Shown here: positions 22,537 to 34,635 of the stretch, piece after piece
Numbering within the stretch: the stretch's first letter is position 1
Layout: every line of letters starts with the position of its first letter
DNA from: Gnetum montanum
Taxonomy: Eukaryota > Streptophyta > Gnetopsida > Gnetales > Gnetaceae
DNA: 64,000 bases
Direction: 5' to 3'
Assembly (NCBI GenBank): GCA_015680685.1
Contig: MNCI01021426.1
Location: 27,572 to 91,571, forward strand
Made by a program: the position numbers and the translations under genes
The notes under the pieces: model-generated
Database searches by the model: none
Seen by the model: only the letters and a program-made list of their open reading frames with translations
Told to the model about the DNA's origin: nothing

Positions 22537-25320
22537 ATGGCCCCAAAATGCGGATAACAAGAAGGTCCTGCTCAAGGTGGGAGAAAACGACCTAGGAGAG
22601 GCAAAGGACAAGTCCCTACCAGATAGCATGCAAAGCATGAGGAACAATAATTTAGCATTCACTAAGAGGACCTGACTACTATACAATTGAGGTAGGCAAA
22701 AGGAGGAGCTGTTGCAGTGCCTAAACAAGGACAACATCTCATGTTGCCCCAAGATTGTGTTCAGGCTATCCATGAAAGGTCCATCTTCACTGAGGTGATT
22801 GTGGAATTAAATTTTGAATCTTTGGTAGAGTTTGCTCCAGAGGCTGTTAGGGACCACCTCAAAGGATCCCCATTATGGCCTATCCTCTTTGAAAGCAGTG
22901 CCTAGTACTTAGGAGAAACATACCAATTTTGGCACAACAGGGAACAAGGCACCACAGTTAACATTTGTGGTGTGAAAATTGATTTCTCTATTTAGGCCAT
23001 TTCGAAAGTATTAAACCTTCTAAACACAAGGCCAAAGGTTACTCAGTTGTATACCCATTCAAACCTTGATACATGACGAGTTTGGTTGGAAAGGGCATAT
23101 GGCAAGGAAGATAAGATGTTTGGAGAGTTGACAATAGAAGAGAGGATCTACTTCAAAATAGGGACTTATCACCTCTTCCCCACGAAGGGCTTAAAAATAA
23201 TTTGAACATACATGGCAAGAGGATGTGCAATGTTGATGGGAAAGGTTAATGCTAACCTACCTTATCTATATTTTAAGGAGATCCTGAGGCGGTTTGAAGA
23301 ATGGAAGATAGGGAAGCTTGCGTTACCCTTCCCTTGTCTTATCAAGAGGCTATGCCGATGTGCTAGTATCAGAGGATACACCAATGATGTTCTCCAAAAA
23401 GCCCAAAATGCTTCATATGCTGAATTGCTAAAGCCACCAGCTGCAAGGAAAATCACTGGTGAGACACTAGGGCTGGAACAAGAAAAGGAACAAACGGTAG
23501 GGCCAACTACAACTCAACTTGCAGGACCCAACCAACTTCCAAGCATGGGACCTAGCCAACAACAAGAAGCAGAGCCTAGCACGGACCAATAGGATCAATC
23601 GCTGCCACCACTGCAAGATTACAGACTGTTGATGAGCCATCTCAGGGCCATCGTTGAGACGGTCAGCTGGGGAAGTCGTGATGATGAAAATCTCTTATGC
23701 ATCATCAACGATGCCATACAGCCCATGATTTATTTGGATCATGCAAGGAGTGAAGTTTCCATCAATACAGAAGGAGGGAAGAGGACTTGGTCACAACAAA
23801 TCTCAGGGAACACTACATCTTTTCACTTGTAATGAGAAATTGGTGAAGGGGTCACAGTGGTGGTCATGTAGCACTAGGATGTAGCAGGAGCCATAGAAGT
23901 GGTTGTAGACCACATTAAGGAATAATTCAATGTACCTATTGTACCATTGGTAGACCTTACAGGAGCACGGGATGCTCAAACTCTGGCTGGAACCTCAATG
24001 ACTCCTGCGGAACATGAGGATGTACTTGATTGATTACTACAAGCAGGACAAGTAATGACATCCCTGTTTGACATCCCTCAGGATGTTACAGCAATTCAAT
24101 CAGACCTCATTTCCACCAAGGGGAAGCTGGTCTTGACAGAGATGAGGGCCTAGCACGCTGAAGCAGAGGTGCAAAAATTGCAAGAAAGGCTCGTGGCCCT
24201 ATAAGCAGCACAGCGGGACCCTTCGCAATTTGTTCCCACAGACTAACTGGACACTTTCAAAACTAAGAAACTAACCAAACTATTGATGGAGAATAAGAAG
24301 GTGGCAAAAGAAAAAGAGAAGGCTATTTGGGATGCCTCTGCAGTACAAGTGCAAACTTATGTGCATACCAAGGCACTCAAGGCCTTACAAGAGGAAAACA
24401 AGCAGCTTGTTGCTGAGAACCTTCAGTTGACCTCTGTGGAGAAGCAAAAAAATGTTCTTGAAGAACATTTTCAATAATTGCGAGAACAACTCATCTGGGT
24501 CAACCAAGACATGAACTGTTTAGCCAAGGAAAATCAAACCCTCTCAATGGAGGAGGTACGCGCCATCCGTCAGAAGAAGACTATTGAAATAAGTGCATGG
24601 CAAAATGAGGCTAAACAACACAAAAAGCTAGAGGAGCACTTCTAGGACCAGGTGGGGATGTATAAACAGATCATTGAGAAGGAAGACCACATCAACACTA
24701 TCAGTGCTCAACACACTGACTGGCGAGCCATATTGGACACATATGCATTTGCCCACCAGGGGGAGGTTAAGAACTAAGACCCGTAGATCTAGGACCTTAC
24801 ATAATACATGGATTTGGCAAACCTGCAGTATTCCAACCTTGCCATGTTAACAGTAGGACACTCAAGAGCAGAGCTTGAGCAACAGGTAGCCACCACCTAC
24901 ATCAAATATGAAACAGAATTTGCAGAACACAAGAAGATATTGCAAAAACTGGAGATTGCAAATTCTAAACTTGAGGTTGTTAAAGCAAGCTACCAGGGAT
25001 AAAAAGGTGTCATAATAGACTTGGCTTGATGGCTTACAGATTTTCAAGAATATAGAGACAAAGCTAGAGCCTACAAGGAGGAACGACGAGTGTTTGCGGC
25101 TTGGTATGTCAAGGCAAATAAAATGTTTCCGCAACTACCCTACCCATGGGAGGTGCCAACTCCATCAAACATCGGAACATTAGCATGGATGGCACAAGAT
25201 CCCCGAATCAAAGAGGAGAAACTCCATGCCATACTTCAATGCCATCAAGTCCCAAGACCTGGAGCACAAGATAAGGGAAAGGCACCCATGGAGGAGCCAT
25301 TGCCACCAGGAACTACATGA
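22537..25320 (+). pseudogene. element A1 accessory ORF: transposon-protein-like domain plus long coiled coil
   Basis: About 927 codons from ATG at 22537 to TGA at 25318-25320, with about 15 stops or frameshifts. The ATG directly follows GTGTGATTGCAG, a good splice-acceptor context that is conserved in A2. Residues 70-300 contain FAPEAVRDHLKGSPLWPILF, GVKIDFSI, YMARGCAMLMGKVNANLPYL and LPFPCLIKRLCRCASIRGY. These recall the plant 'putative plant transposon protein' domain with its FPxLITxLCxxAGV motif. From about residue 480 to 820 the chain is a Gln/Glu/Lys-rich coiled coil (EENKQLVAENLQL, ELEQQVATTYIKYE). The C terminus has WYVKANKMFPQLPYPWEVPT and ends PPGTT. It holds the 3' position where some plant gypsy elements carry an extra or env-like ORF, but no signal peptide or membrane span is seen. 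Function unknown. Confidence 0.75.
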
Positions 25321-25472
25321 GTTCCATCAATTTTGTAGCAATAGGATTTTCTTTTGTATTCTTTGCATTGTCTCAATTTTGTTCTAATTCCACACTGTGG
25401 CATGAATCCATTCTGACCAGTCAATAATCCCATACGTATCCACTGTGTAATTATTGGAGCTTGTTCTCACTG

Positions 25473-25509
25473 TAACTCGAGGATAATTTTTCATTCAGTC
25501 ATGGGGGTA
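25473..25509 (+). other. polypurine tract region of A1
   Basis: AACTCGAGGATAATTTTTC, then ATTCAGTCATGGGGGTA directly before the LTR TG. The same 35-bp block precedes the 3' LTRs of A2, B and C (complement at 44621-44655, 46250-46285 and 35568-35605), and a weaker form precedes the D LTR. It is the start site for plus-strand DNA synthesis in LTR elements. Confidence 0.75.
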
Positions 25510-26302
25510 TGCTAAGTTATCATTTTGTTGGCCACGATATCGCGTACGCGATATCGCAGCATGTCTCCTCATCTATAAATAAGAGGTAGACAGATCTAGT
25601 AGGTAGTTTTTAGAGTTATTAAGTTTAAGTTTTTAATAAGTTTTTAGTACATCAGTTTTCCTCTCAACCCTTTTCTCCCATTGTATGCCCGTAGTGTGGT
25701 GATTGTAATTTTACGACATCCTTATTCGAGTGTGACGTACTTGGACATGCACATGACTAGCAATAAAGATCGAGATTACTTCATCATTGCAACATTCACT
25801 TAGCTTAATTATTTAATTTTTATTGTTATTTATTCCTTTTGTAGTTAACATATCTCTATCCTTATCTCCTAGTAATGTGGAATGAGTACGACTTGATCAT
25901 GAGCATTTAAGTGCCACTACTTGGTAACCTAGTAGCATACCTAGGATCTGCACTTGGTAATCCCAATGGTAGTCGTGCACGAGGTCTAAGATATGTACGG
26001 GTGATTAAGGAATGGATGCTCATCGCACTTAGGCTAGTTAGATTCTCTCTCTCACACTCTCTCTCCTAGCTTAGTTCATTATCTCCAGGAGTAGCATTAG
26101 TATAGGAACACATCATACACCTCACTCTGGACTAAACCATATGTGACAAAGTTAACACTAGTCCAGATGGGAAGATAGCGAGCTGCGATCTAAGAATAAC
26201 TATCTGGATACCATAACTAGTCCATCTACGAAGTTCGACCAGATCATGTGTGAAACACTCGTATTCATATGGTTGAGTGTAGGGGTACCTCACCACTCAT
26301 CA
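25510..26302 (+). repeat. 3' LTR of element A1
   Basis: 793 bp, TGCTAAGTTATC to CACCACTCATCA. It has one palindrome (25535-25557), with TATAAATAA at 25574-25582. It aligns throughout with the 5' LTR. Confidence 0.9.
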
Positions 26303-28950
26303 AAGTTCTTTGCTACCAACCTTATCTTATGAGTAAAAATGTTACCTTATTCATAAAATTTAGTTTTGAACATCCACTTAATATGAATGATCTTCTTACC
26401 CTTTGGTTTGTTCACTAAGAACCATGTGTTGTTCTCAATTTTTACATCATATTACTTTTGTATTGCATCCTTCTATTCTTTAATTTTTAAGGTTTCCTTC
26501 ATACTTACTGGCTCATTAATTATGTTTGAGTACATACCATTATATTTTACTTAGCTTCTTATGTATCTTCTTTAGAAGTTAGTGTCAAGTATTTGAGATG
26601 ATGGCTAGTCCTTCTCCATCCATGGACATGGCTTGTAGGGCTCTTTCTTCTTCTTCTTATCTTCTTCATGGTTGTAGAATGATTCAAACCTTAAGGTTTG
26701 TTCATCAAATATTACACTTCTTAATACATGCTACTTCTTCTTAAGTTGATCAAAACACATGATATAATTGTCTTAGAATCATATCAAAGAAAGACAAACT
26801 TCTTGACTATATCATCTAGCTTCCCCACAAGAGCATTGAAGATCTTCAGATAGCATATACATCCAAAGACTTTAATATGAAAGAGATTTAACATATTTTT
26901 ATATAACAATTCATATGAAGTTTTCTTACTTATGGAAGATGCAATAAGCCTATTAAAGATATAGGTGATGATGTGGACTACTTTATTCCAATAGTAATTA
27001 GGAAGAAAGACATACTTTGAAAAGTATCTACACATTTCTTGGATTACACCATTTTTCCTCTTAGTCACTCCACTAATTTGTGGTTCATACCCATATGTAG
27101 TTTTTTTAAGATGTCATGACTTTTACAAAATTCATTGAAGTGCTCATTTACAAATCCATCTCCTCTATTACTTCTTATGGATTTTATTTTTTAGCCAAGA
27201 CTATTATCCACCAATTTTTTGAAATTTTAAAAGATCCTAAACACTTCATATTTCACATGGAGAATGTAAATCCATGTGTACCTAGAAAAATCATTAATAG
27301 CCACCAAACAATATTTATCTCCTCCATGAGAGATTATGGCCATTGGACACATAAAATCCATGTGGATCAATTTCAAAGATGTGATTATTCTCTTACTTGT
27401 GTTGAAATTTTCAAGTATACTTTACTTTTCCTTTTGACATGTATCACAAACCTATTAAGGTGGCTTATGAAACTTGACACTAATGGTTGCTTGGTTCTTA
27501 ATGAGCTTGATAAGATTGGAGTAGGAGGCATGACCAAGCCTCTAATGTCATAATGTAACCATGTCATGCTTGGAAGACTCTTGGTTTGGACTTATATGAG
27601 TGAAGTGCAATGCTTCAAAATAATAGAATTGATTTTCTAGCATGGAAACCTTTGCAACTAGCTCATGACTATTTGAGATGATGCATTCATTATTTTCAAA
27701 GAAAACCTTGTTATCTTTTCTTAACATTTGACTAATTAAAAGAAGAGAATTAGATAATTAAGGAAAATAAAATACATCATCAACTTCAATGGGGTGGACA
27801 TTATCAAGTACAATTTAATACATATAATTGCCTACAATTTTTACATAAGTCTCATCACCTACTTGAATTCACCTGAGATTCTTGTCATCCTTAAACTGTA
27901 TAAAAAATATTTATAAGGATTCATATAATCACTATACAATTATTTATGTATAAGGACTAATTTTTTTAGTCCTAGAAATCAATAAAATTAGTGTTAGATT
28001 CATTACCTACTTTTTTAACATTATCTTTAGTTGATGAAAAATCTCATTCTTATTGTGCTTGGTTGTTGCCTTCTTAAATGATGATATTTTTGAACCCCAT
28101 TTTTTACTAACATTTTTCCTTCTTATGATTCTTCTTGTTATCATACTTACATCATGAAATTAATGAAGATGGTGTAAATGCAATGCTTCTTTATTAGAAG
28201 TTGGATCTTCCATCTCTTCTTCTTCCTCTTGAACCTCTTCATCTATCTCTAAGATTTGATGGCTTCATATCTTTAGATGATTCTTTACTTCTTTTAAAAT
28301 TTGTTCTTCCTCTTGCTCTTCTTCCTTTGACTCTACCTCTTGAAGTATTTTGAGCAACATAGGCATTATTTGTCTTAATGATAAAGAGTTTTTCAACTCT
28401 TAGAGAGTCCTTAAGATTGGTACTAGTTCATCCAAATTATAAGTAAAGTAGTCTTTAGTTTGAACTATGGTTTCCATGATATTGAAAAATGTATAGTCAT
28501 CATACAACATATCCATGAATTTATGCATCTTTTATTTCATAGATTTATTACAATTATACTTCTCAAAATTTCTAAGGCATAGTATGAGCTATTCAAGGAA
28601 ATGGTTAAGGAGATCACCTTTTTAGACATTCAAATTTTTAAACTATATCTTTAATTTTAGCTCCTTGATCTTTCTATTGGCCTCATTGCCCTTATACCTC
28701 TTGAAGGGCATCCCAACAATCTTAGAAGTATTTTTAGTTATAGTTTTGGCTCCAATGGCCTCACTAACATGTCCATATTATCATCTTAGCTAACGTATCT
28801 AACTTAGTATGTTTTAATAATTACCTTCTTTTCTCTCTTATTAGAGCATTGATATTTGGAGGAAATACAAAGTCCATTCTCTATGTATGACTAGATCTCA
28901 TTAATTTGCAACAAAGACTTAACCAAATGAGAACAATAAGAAATGTCTTA
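26303..28950 (-). pseudogene. Ty1/copia integrase, protease region and gag (right part of split element)
   Basis: Read right to left on the - strand. A gag-like region at about 28950-28200 has stops. A protease-like stretch at about 27950-27750 includes DETYVKIVGNY. The integrase core follows at about 27560-26790: VCDTCQKEK, LIHMDFMCPM, SHGGDKYCLVAINDFSRYTW and KIKSIRSNRGD, then VVHIITYIFNRLI, TSYELLYKN and HIKVFGCICYLK. The order gag, protease, integrase, then RT at 17250-17730 is diagnostic for Ty1/copia. Element A1 separates integrase from RT. Several stops are present. Confidence 0.85.
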
Positions 28951-30549
28951 GAACCCATTAAAGATGAAATAACACTTAGGAATATCTTTGGAGATTTTTT
29001 TTTTACTTTCTTCTTAGCAACTTCTCTACGCTAATATTACTTATTAGAGATTAGTAGTAGAATAAGGTCCCTCTAAATTTGTGGCAGCAAAATTTTAATC
29101 TCTTTGAAGTCAATTTGAGCCACCAAAATTTGATCATGAGCTTCTTGAAGGTCATGGTGTATAATACCATGAGTCGTAGTCTCCAACCACCAATCATGGT
29201 CAACTTATGTTGTTATACCATGACTCTACCATGATCCATGGTCTAATAGAAACAAAGAAAAAATGAATTTTATGCAAACCATGAGTTGGCTACAAGTTAT
29301 GGCTAGGTTTGATAAATGTTCTAGCTTCTTTCTTATATTTCTTTATACTTAAAATTTGTCCCACAACTCATGGGATTGTTGAAATAGTAGACCACTAGTC
29401 ATGAAACGTTTGTGGTTACTCATCAGGGGTCATGGTGAGTCATGGTTACTCATCATGATTCATAGTAAGGTTATGACCAATTGAAAATACCTCTATATTC
29501 ATTGTAAGTTGTGGTAAGCTTATGGTGAAGTCATGGTCCTATAGGAAATAAAGAACACTATTGTGGTAATTTGAAAAAATATGAGGCTCAATACATGAAA
29601 AAAAACACTCTAAACATATTCTTTAACCTTATAATATGGTAAGGCAATATTGAATTAAAAGATAAACATGAATTAAAATTGAAATTAACATATGCATGCA
29701 AAATAAATATAACCATTATAAATATGCATGAACTTCTTAAATCCATACTTCAATAACTTTAAATGCTTTTAGAAACATGAGAAAAATATGAGAAAAGACC
29801 CTTACAAGCTAAAGAAGCTTTAAATAAGAACATGCAAAAATATTTATATGCTTTTACATCAAATTAACATGAAATGAGCTGAAGCCCATGAACATGAACT
29901 TGATAATTATTTTGAATCTACAAATGGGGAGTGAATCCCTTGAAATAAAACATGAAATCACTTCTAAATTCTTTAAATCTTCTTTACTAATATAAAAACA
30001 TATGCATTTAACTTTAGAAACTTGAGAGAAATTAAAATTAAAACATGCATACAAGAAACATGTGAAAATGCATAAATTGTAAGTTATGAAAGAAAAACTT
30101 GGAAGTACTTAGGAGAAGAACCCATGAAAGGGGATTCACTCCTAAAATTAAAAGAGCCATGCTGTAGTAATGAAAGAAAAAAGAAAGAAAAAATCTAGGA
30201 GAGCTTTCTCAACCATACAAGCTTGCACAAGAATCCTCAAAGCTTCTATTCACTTTAACATAAAATTCAAGGTAAGTTACAATGCAAAGGGTTCATTCTA
30301 TTTATACTTTTTTGTAGAGGATTTGACCTCTTGAGCATGGACCATACATAAAGATTATTTTTAGAAATTTTCTTAATCTCTATCCTTATAACACCCTTTA
30401 TCTTTAAAAAAAGGTACTTATATCTCCTAATACATTAAAGTAAATACATCAACATCAAAATAAGACTGCCACTACTTCCTACTCTACTCAACATCAAGGA
30501 AAATGTAGGTAGCAGAGTGAGGAAGCATACATTCACACTATTTCTAACA
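28951..30549 (-). mobile_element. putative 5' leader and 5' LTR of the copia element
   Basis: On the - strand the segment starts TGTTAGAAATAGTGTG at 30549, a typical copia LTR start, and has TATAAATAG at about 30297-30305. The LTR inner end is unclear and I could not find a PBS. Positions 29150-29540 hold many CATGAGT, CATGGTnA and TCATGACTC variants forming a loose repeat. Boundaries are approximate. Confidence 0.45.
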
Positions 30550-32156
30550 ACAAGTAGGAGGAAATACTTACATTCAACTTATTACATATTATAATATTCC
30601 TAAATTTTGTAATTTTTTTCATCATGAAGGACATTTATTTAATATCTTTCCTTTTCTACTTAAGAAAAATGATGTTGAAAAAAATAAAAAATGTATTAAT
30701 ATCAAAGAAAAAAAAAACATATTGAAGCTAAAGATAAAAAAAAATTAATTTGAAGTTGAACTGATAAATAAAGATAATATCAATGATAAGAATGATCAAA
30801 TGAAAATAAAGAAACCAAAGAAGATAAAATTTTATATAAATAGTTTTTCTTTTACTCCAAGTATTAATTAGTCTAGTTAGATAGTGTGTAATAAATTTTT
30901 TTCCATGTATAAGAAGATTGTTATCTACTAAAATATGAAATCTTTTGGTGATGAGTAAGATTTAAAAGATGCTAAAGAGGCTCAACATAAGGTCAATCAT
31001 GATAGATATTATGTGTCTACATTTAATTTTGTACCTTTCTCTCCTACAAAAGTTGGTATTTTACCAAATCTTTCCATTACTACATTGAATCCTTTTGGTA
31101 TATTATGCTCAAGCATAGATATTGAAAATTATGTAAATCTTGTTAGAACCAAGATCATTCTTCCTAATACCAATTAATTTTCCTCATTGGTTTTTTTGAA
31201 AACATCTATTGTAAGATTGTTCACCTAAGTCAAAATCCCTAAAATTGGAAAGTTATTACTTCCCATGCTATTTTTGGGACTTTCTACTTAGTGATTACAT
31301 ATTTGATGTACTTTGAATTTTGTTTTCTTATTATTAATATTTTTTAAGATCCAACACTCCCCTCCCAATTATATGCTATATATTTATTTAGGTCTCTTGT
31401 TGGCATGTTAATTTATATTTTTAATCCCTTGGGCTATTTCAACCTAGTGTGTGATTTGATATTTTATTTCTTTTTGGATTTTATCTTTTCTCTTTCCTTC
31501 TCAAATCTAGATCTTGTTAGGATATAAATACATGTCCATGGTAGTTCTCATTCCAACATTCATGCATCTAAGTAAGGGCATTCAAGCCTTGGGAGCTATA
31601 GGAGAGGTCTTGATCTAAGATTCTAGTGTGGGAGATTTCATCCTACATCTTTATAGAGAGGAGATTCAACCAAATTTGAGCCAAGAACAAAAGATCCATA
31701 ACCTTAGGATTTATTAGGTAAGTTAAAGTCTAGGGTTTAATAATATTTTAGATTTTGTTTATGTAAGCATTAATTCTCTATTACCTTTCTTTGATATTCT
31801 TTCTACATTTGGTAGATTTGAATCTTTAGACTAGTACATTTTATGTGATCTCTTAGATTTGGATTTTTTTTCCTAATGAAATATTGACATGAATTAAATA
31901 ATTAATTTTTAATATTTTTGGATGCATATCTAAGTTTGAATTTATCACTTGGCTTATATGTTACTATGCTACATTGTCGAATCTAATTTTCTATTGTCCT
32001 AGATAACTAATTAATTCATTTTCTAATATTCAAATCTTAAAATCCTTGTTTTAATGTTTTAATTCTACATCAACTCTTTTGGATGAATTTTACATCCAAT
32101 CTTGATGGTAACTAACATAGTATTCATGATCTTGGTTGATGATATGAAACAACATC
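30550..32156. other. AT-rich intergenic sequence, no gene seen
   Basis: No LTR end, domain motif or structured repeat recognised. TATA-like TAGGATATAAATAC lies at about 31517 without a supporting gene. Confidence 0.4.
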
Positions 32157-32161
32157 TTTCC

Positions 32162-33007
32162 TGATGAGTGGCGAGGTACCCCTACACTCAACCATACGAA
32201 TACGAGTGTAACACACACAATCCAGTTGAACTCCGTAGACTAAGTGCCTACATGCCTCATGGAACACTTAAGGTTAATTATTCGTTGTCTTCCTAGACTT
32301 ACTTGTAGTTGTCACGGTGTATGGTTAAGTAAGTTCGAGGTATATGATTTTTATGTCTTTTTCGATTTTATCTCCTATGCTAGTGAGGTGAAGGGTTGAA
32401 GAGACTAATTACTAACTCTAACTAACGAACTAAGTCTAAATTAACCTAGCATCAGCATCCATTCCCACTTACCGTACACACCCTAAACCAATGCAACTGT
32501 GGTTACCAAACACTAGTCGTTGCTAGGATCACCACGCGTAACGCACGTGCTCGAAGTGGTCATACTGAGGCACTTAACTAGGAGAGAAGGGTTGAGAAAT
32601 ATTTAATTCGTAATAAAGCATGTAAATGATAAATAGTAAATAACATTAAATAAATCCTAATTAGCCTATTCCATGCACTGCAAGGTTTATCCAAGAAGCT
32701 CATCTTTATTACCGTACACAAACTTGTGTTCAGGTATAATGTTTGCTTGAATAAAGATCTGTTCACTTTAGGATTCCTACTGCGGGCACATGGAAAATAT
32801 TCTATCTCTAGAGTGATCAATCTACTAGAGTTTCACTATGGTCTAAGCCTAGGATGAGGAAACAAGGGAGAGCCGCCTCTTATTTATAGATATGACGGTG
32901 CACCACAATATCGCGTACGCGATATTGCAGGGGAAGACGTGATATCGCGTACGCGATATCGCGAGGGATGCGATATTGCATGGGCTGTGATATCGCATGT
33001 CCCATCA
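32162..33007 (-). mobile_element. solo LTR, B type, with perfect TSD
   Basis: 846 bp, TGATGAGTGGCGAGG to GTCCCATCA on the + strand (element orientation -). Flanked by TTTCC at 32157-32161 and 33008-33012. It resembles the B-element LTR (45559-46249) along its length. It contains the richest palindrome array of the window at 32904-32999: two perfect GCGTACGC-centred palindromes plus two half-type GATATTGC or GATATCGC units. A TATAAATAAGAG lies on the - strand at about 32876-32888. No internal sequence, so it is the product of recombination between two LTRs. Confidence 0.95.
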
Positions 33008-33022
33008 TTTCCCATATGTTAC

Positions 33023-33825
33023 TGATGAGTGGCGAGGTACCCCTACACTTAACCATACGAATACGAGCATTTCACGCACGATATGGTCGAACTTCACAGA
33101 CGGACTAGTTGTGGTATCTAGACAGTTACTCGTAGATTGTAGTTCGCTATCTTCTCACCTGGACTAGTATAAGCTTTGTCACATATGGTTTAGTCTAGAG
33201 TGAGGTGTATGATGTGTTCCTACACTAATGCTACTACTAGGTATGATGGGAAATAATTATCAACTAAGCTAGGAGAGAGAGTGTGAGAGAGAATCTAAGC
33301 TAGCCTAAGTGCAATGAGCATCCATTTCTCAATCATCCATACACATCTTGGACCTCATACACTACTACCACTAAGATTACCAAATGCATGGCTTAGGTAC
33401 GCTACTGGGTTACCAAGTAGTCACACTTGAATGCTCATGATTAAGTCGTACTCATTTTGCGTTACTAGGAGATAAGGGTAGAAAGATATTAATTAAGAAA
33501 GCAATAAATAACAATAACAATTAAATAAATAAATAAGCTAAGTGGATGCTACAATGATGAAGTAATCTCAATCTTTATTGTTGGTCATGTGCATGTCCAA
33601 GTACGCCACACTCGAATAAGGATGTTGTACAATTACAATCATCACATTGTGGGCAAGCACTGGGAGAAAAGGGTTGAGAGGAAAAACTAACGTACTAAAA
33701 ACTATTGAAAACTTACACTTCTAAAAAACTACCTTACCAAAACTACCTACCTCTTATTTATAGATGAGGAGACAAGTTGTAATATCGCGTAAGCGATATC
33801 GCAGCCAACAATTCATGAATCATTA
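33023..33825 (-). mobile_element. solo LTR, A type, with perfect TSD
   Basis: 803 bp, TGATGAGTGGCGAGG to ATGAATCATTA (terminal CA mutated to TA). Flanked by GTTAC at 33018-33022 and 33826-33830. Its body matches the LTRs of A1 and A2. One palindrome, AATATCGCGTAAGCGATATC, lies at about 33781-33800 with TATAAATAAGAG on the - strand close by. The insertion point is 10 bp from that of the neighbouring solo LTR. Confidence 0.95.
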
Positions 33826-33830
33826 GTTAC

Positions 33831-34630
33831 AAAATGTGTTATGATCTACATCATGCAGTATTTTACCACCTTTTAATGATCATTACAAGCTACATCATGA
33901 TCCCTTATCAAGTCATGATGTACTCCAGATATTTGAATGATAATGGTAAAAATGATCCCCACTTGCTTTAACATATACAACATGATTCTTGCATTTGTTT
34001 AAGAAAAAAATAGAGCTAACAATGAAAAATGAGGAGAATTGCAAATGAGAATTTATGCCAACTTGATGGAATATAATCAAAATAGAAACATGTATAATGT
34101 TTAATTATTTCATTCTCATGAATTTTGCTAGCATTGTATGGTGATTGAATTTTTATGTGATGACTCAACCGTAGTCCATGTGGATTAAGAGTAACATTAC
34201 ATGTCAACCTAGAGATATAAATTAAAACATGAATTATCATTAATCTAATTTTTTAAATAATTTTCTAATTAATTTTTTTCACTATTTAATAGTAACTCTC
34301 TTATGAAACCTAACTAATCTTACCTTGTAGCCAATAATTGTTGCCACGTTAGTAATATATACCATGAGCTTATAAACTCATCTTGTATAAGTAGTAAGCA
34401 CTCCATATATTTCTCATGCATAGGTAATGGATTATCTTAGTTAGTATCAATGAACATTTCTTATTTCTAAAAATTTATCATGGATAGGTAGTACATAGAT
34501 GGTTTCCATCCAACTTTCTTAAGTTTATAGATTTACCATGCTAGGTGATGGGTTGGTTACCTCACTATTCTATACCATAATGCTTTCAGTTAACTAACTA
34601 ATGATTTTTTTGTGATTTAATTCATATTTA
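33831..34630. other. AT-rich flank, no gene seen
   Basis: Host-side sequence between the solo LTRs and element C. Once the insertions are removed it continues at 63037. Confidence 0.5.
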
Positions 34631-34635
34631 GTAGT

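Larger units (their letters stand above)
17731..26302 (+). mobile_element. element A1: complete non-autonomous Athila-like LTR retrotransposon
   Basis: 8572 bp. 5' LTR 17731-18565, PBS from 18567, gag 18710-20654, noncoding spacer, internal palindrome-TATA module 21984-22044, accessory ORF 22537-25320, PPT ending 25509, 3' LTR 25510-26302. Flanks are AAGTA (17726-17730) and AAGTT (26303-26307), a five-base TSD with one mismatch. It interrupts a - strand copia element. There is no protease, reverse transcriptase, RNase H or integrase anywhere inside, so it must have used proteins of a relative such as element C. A second copy with the same module order is A2 at 43782-59122. Confidence 0.9.

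Noticed and set aside
18812-26302. Virus-like envelope gene in the 3' ORF
   Set aside because: No signal peptide, membrane span or furin-type site; coiled coil and transposon-protein-like motifs instead.
29150-29540. CATGAGT/TCATGACTC repeat as a satellite
   Set aside because: Units are irregular with no stable period; noted only as a loose repeat in the copia leader.
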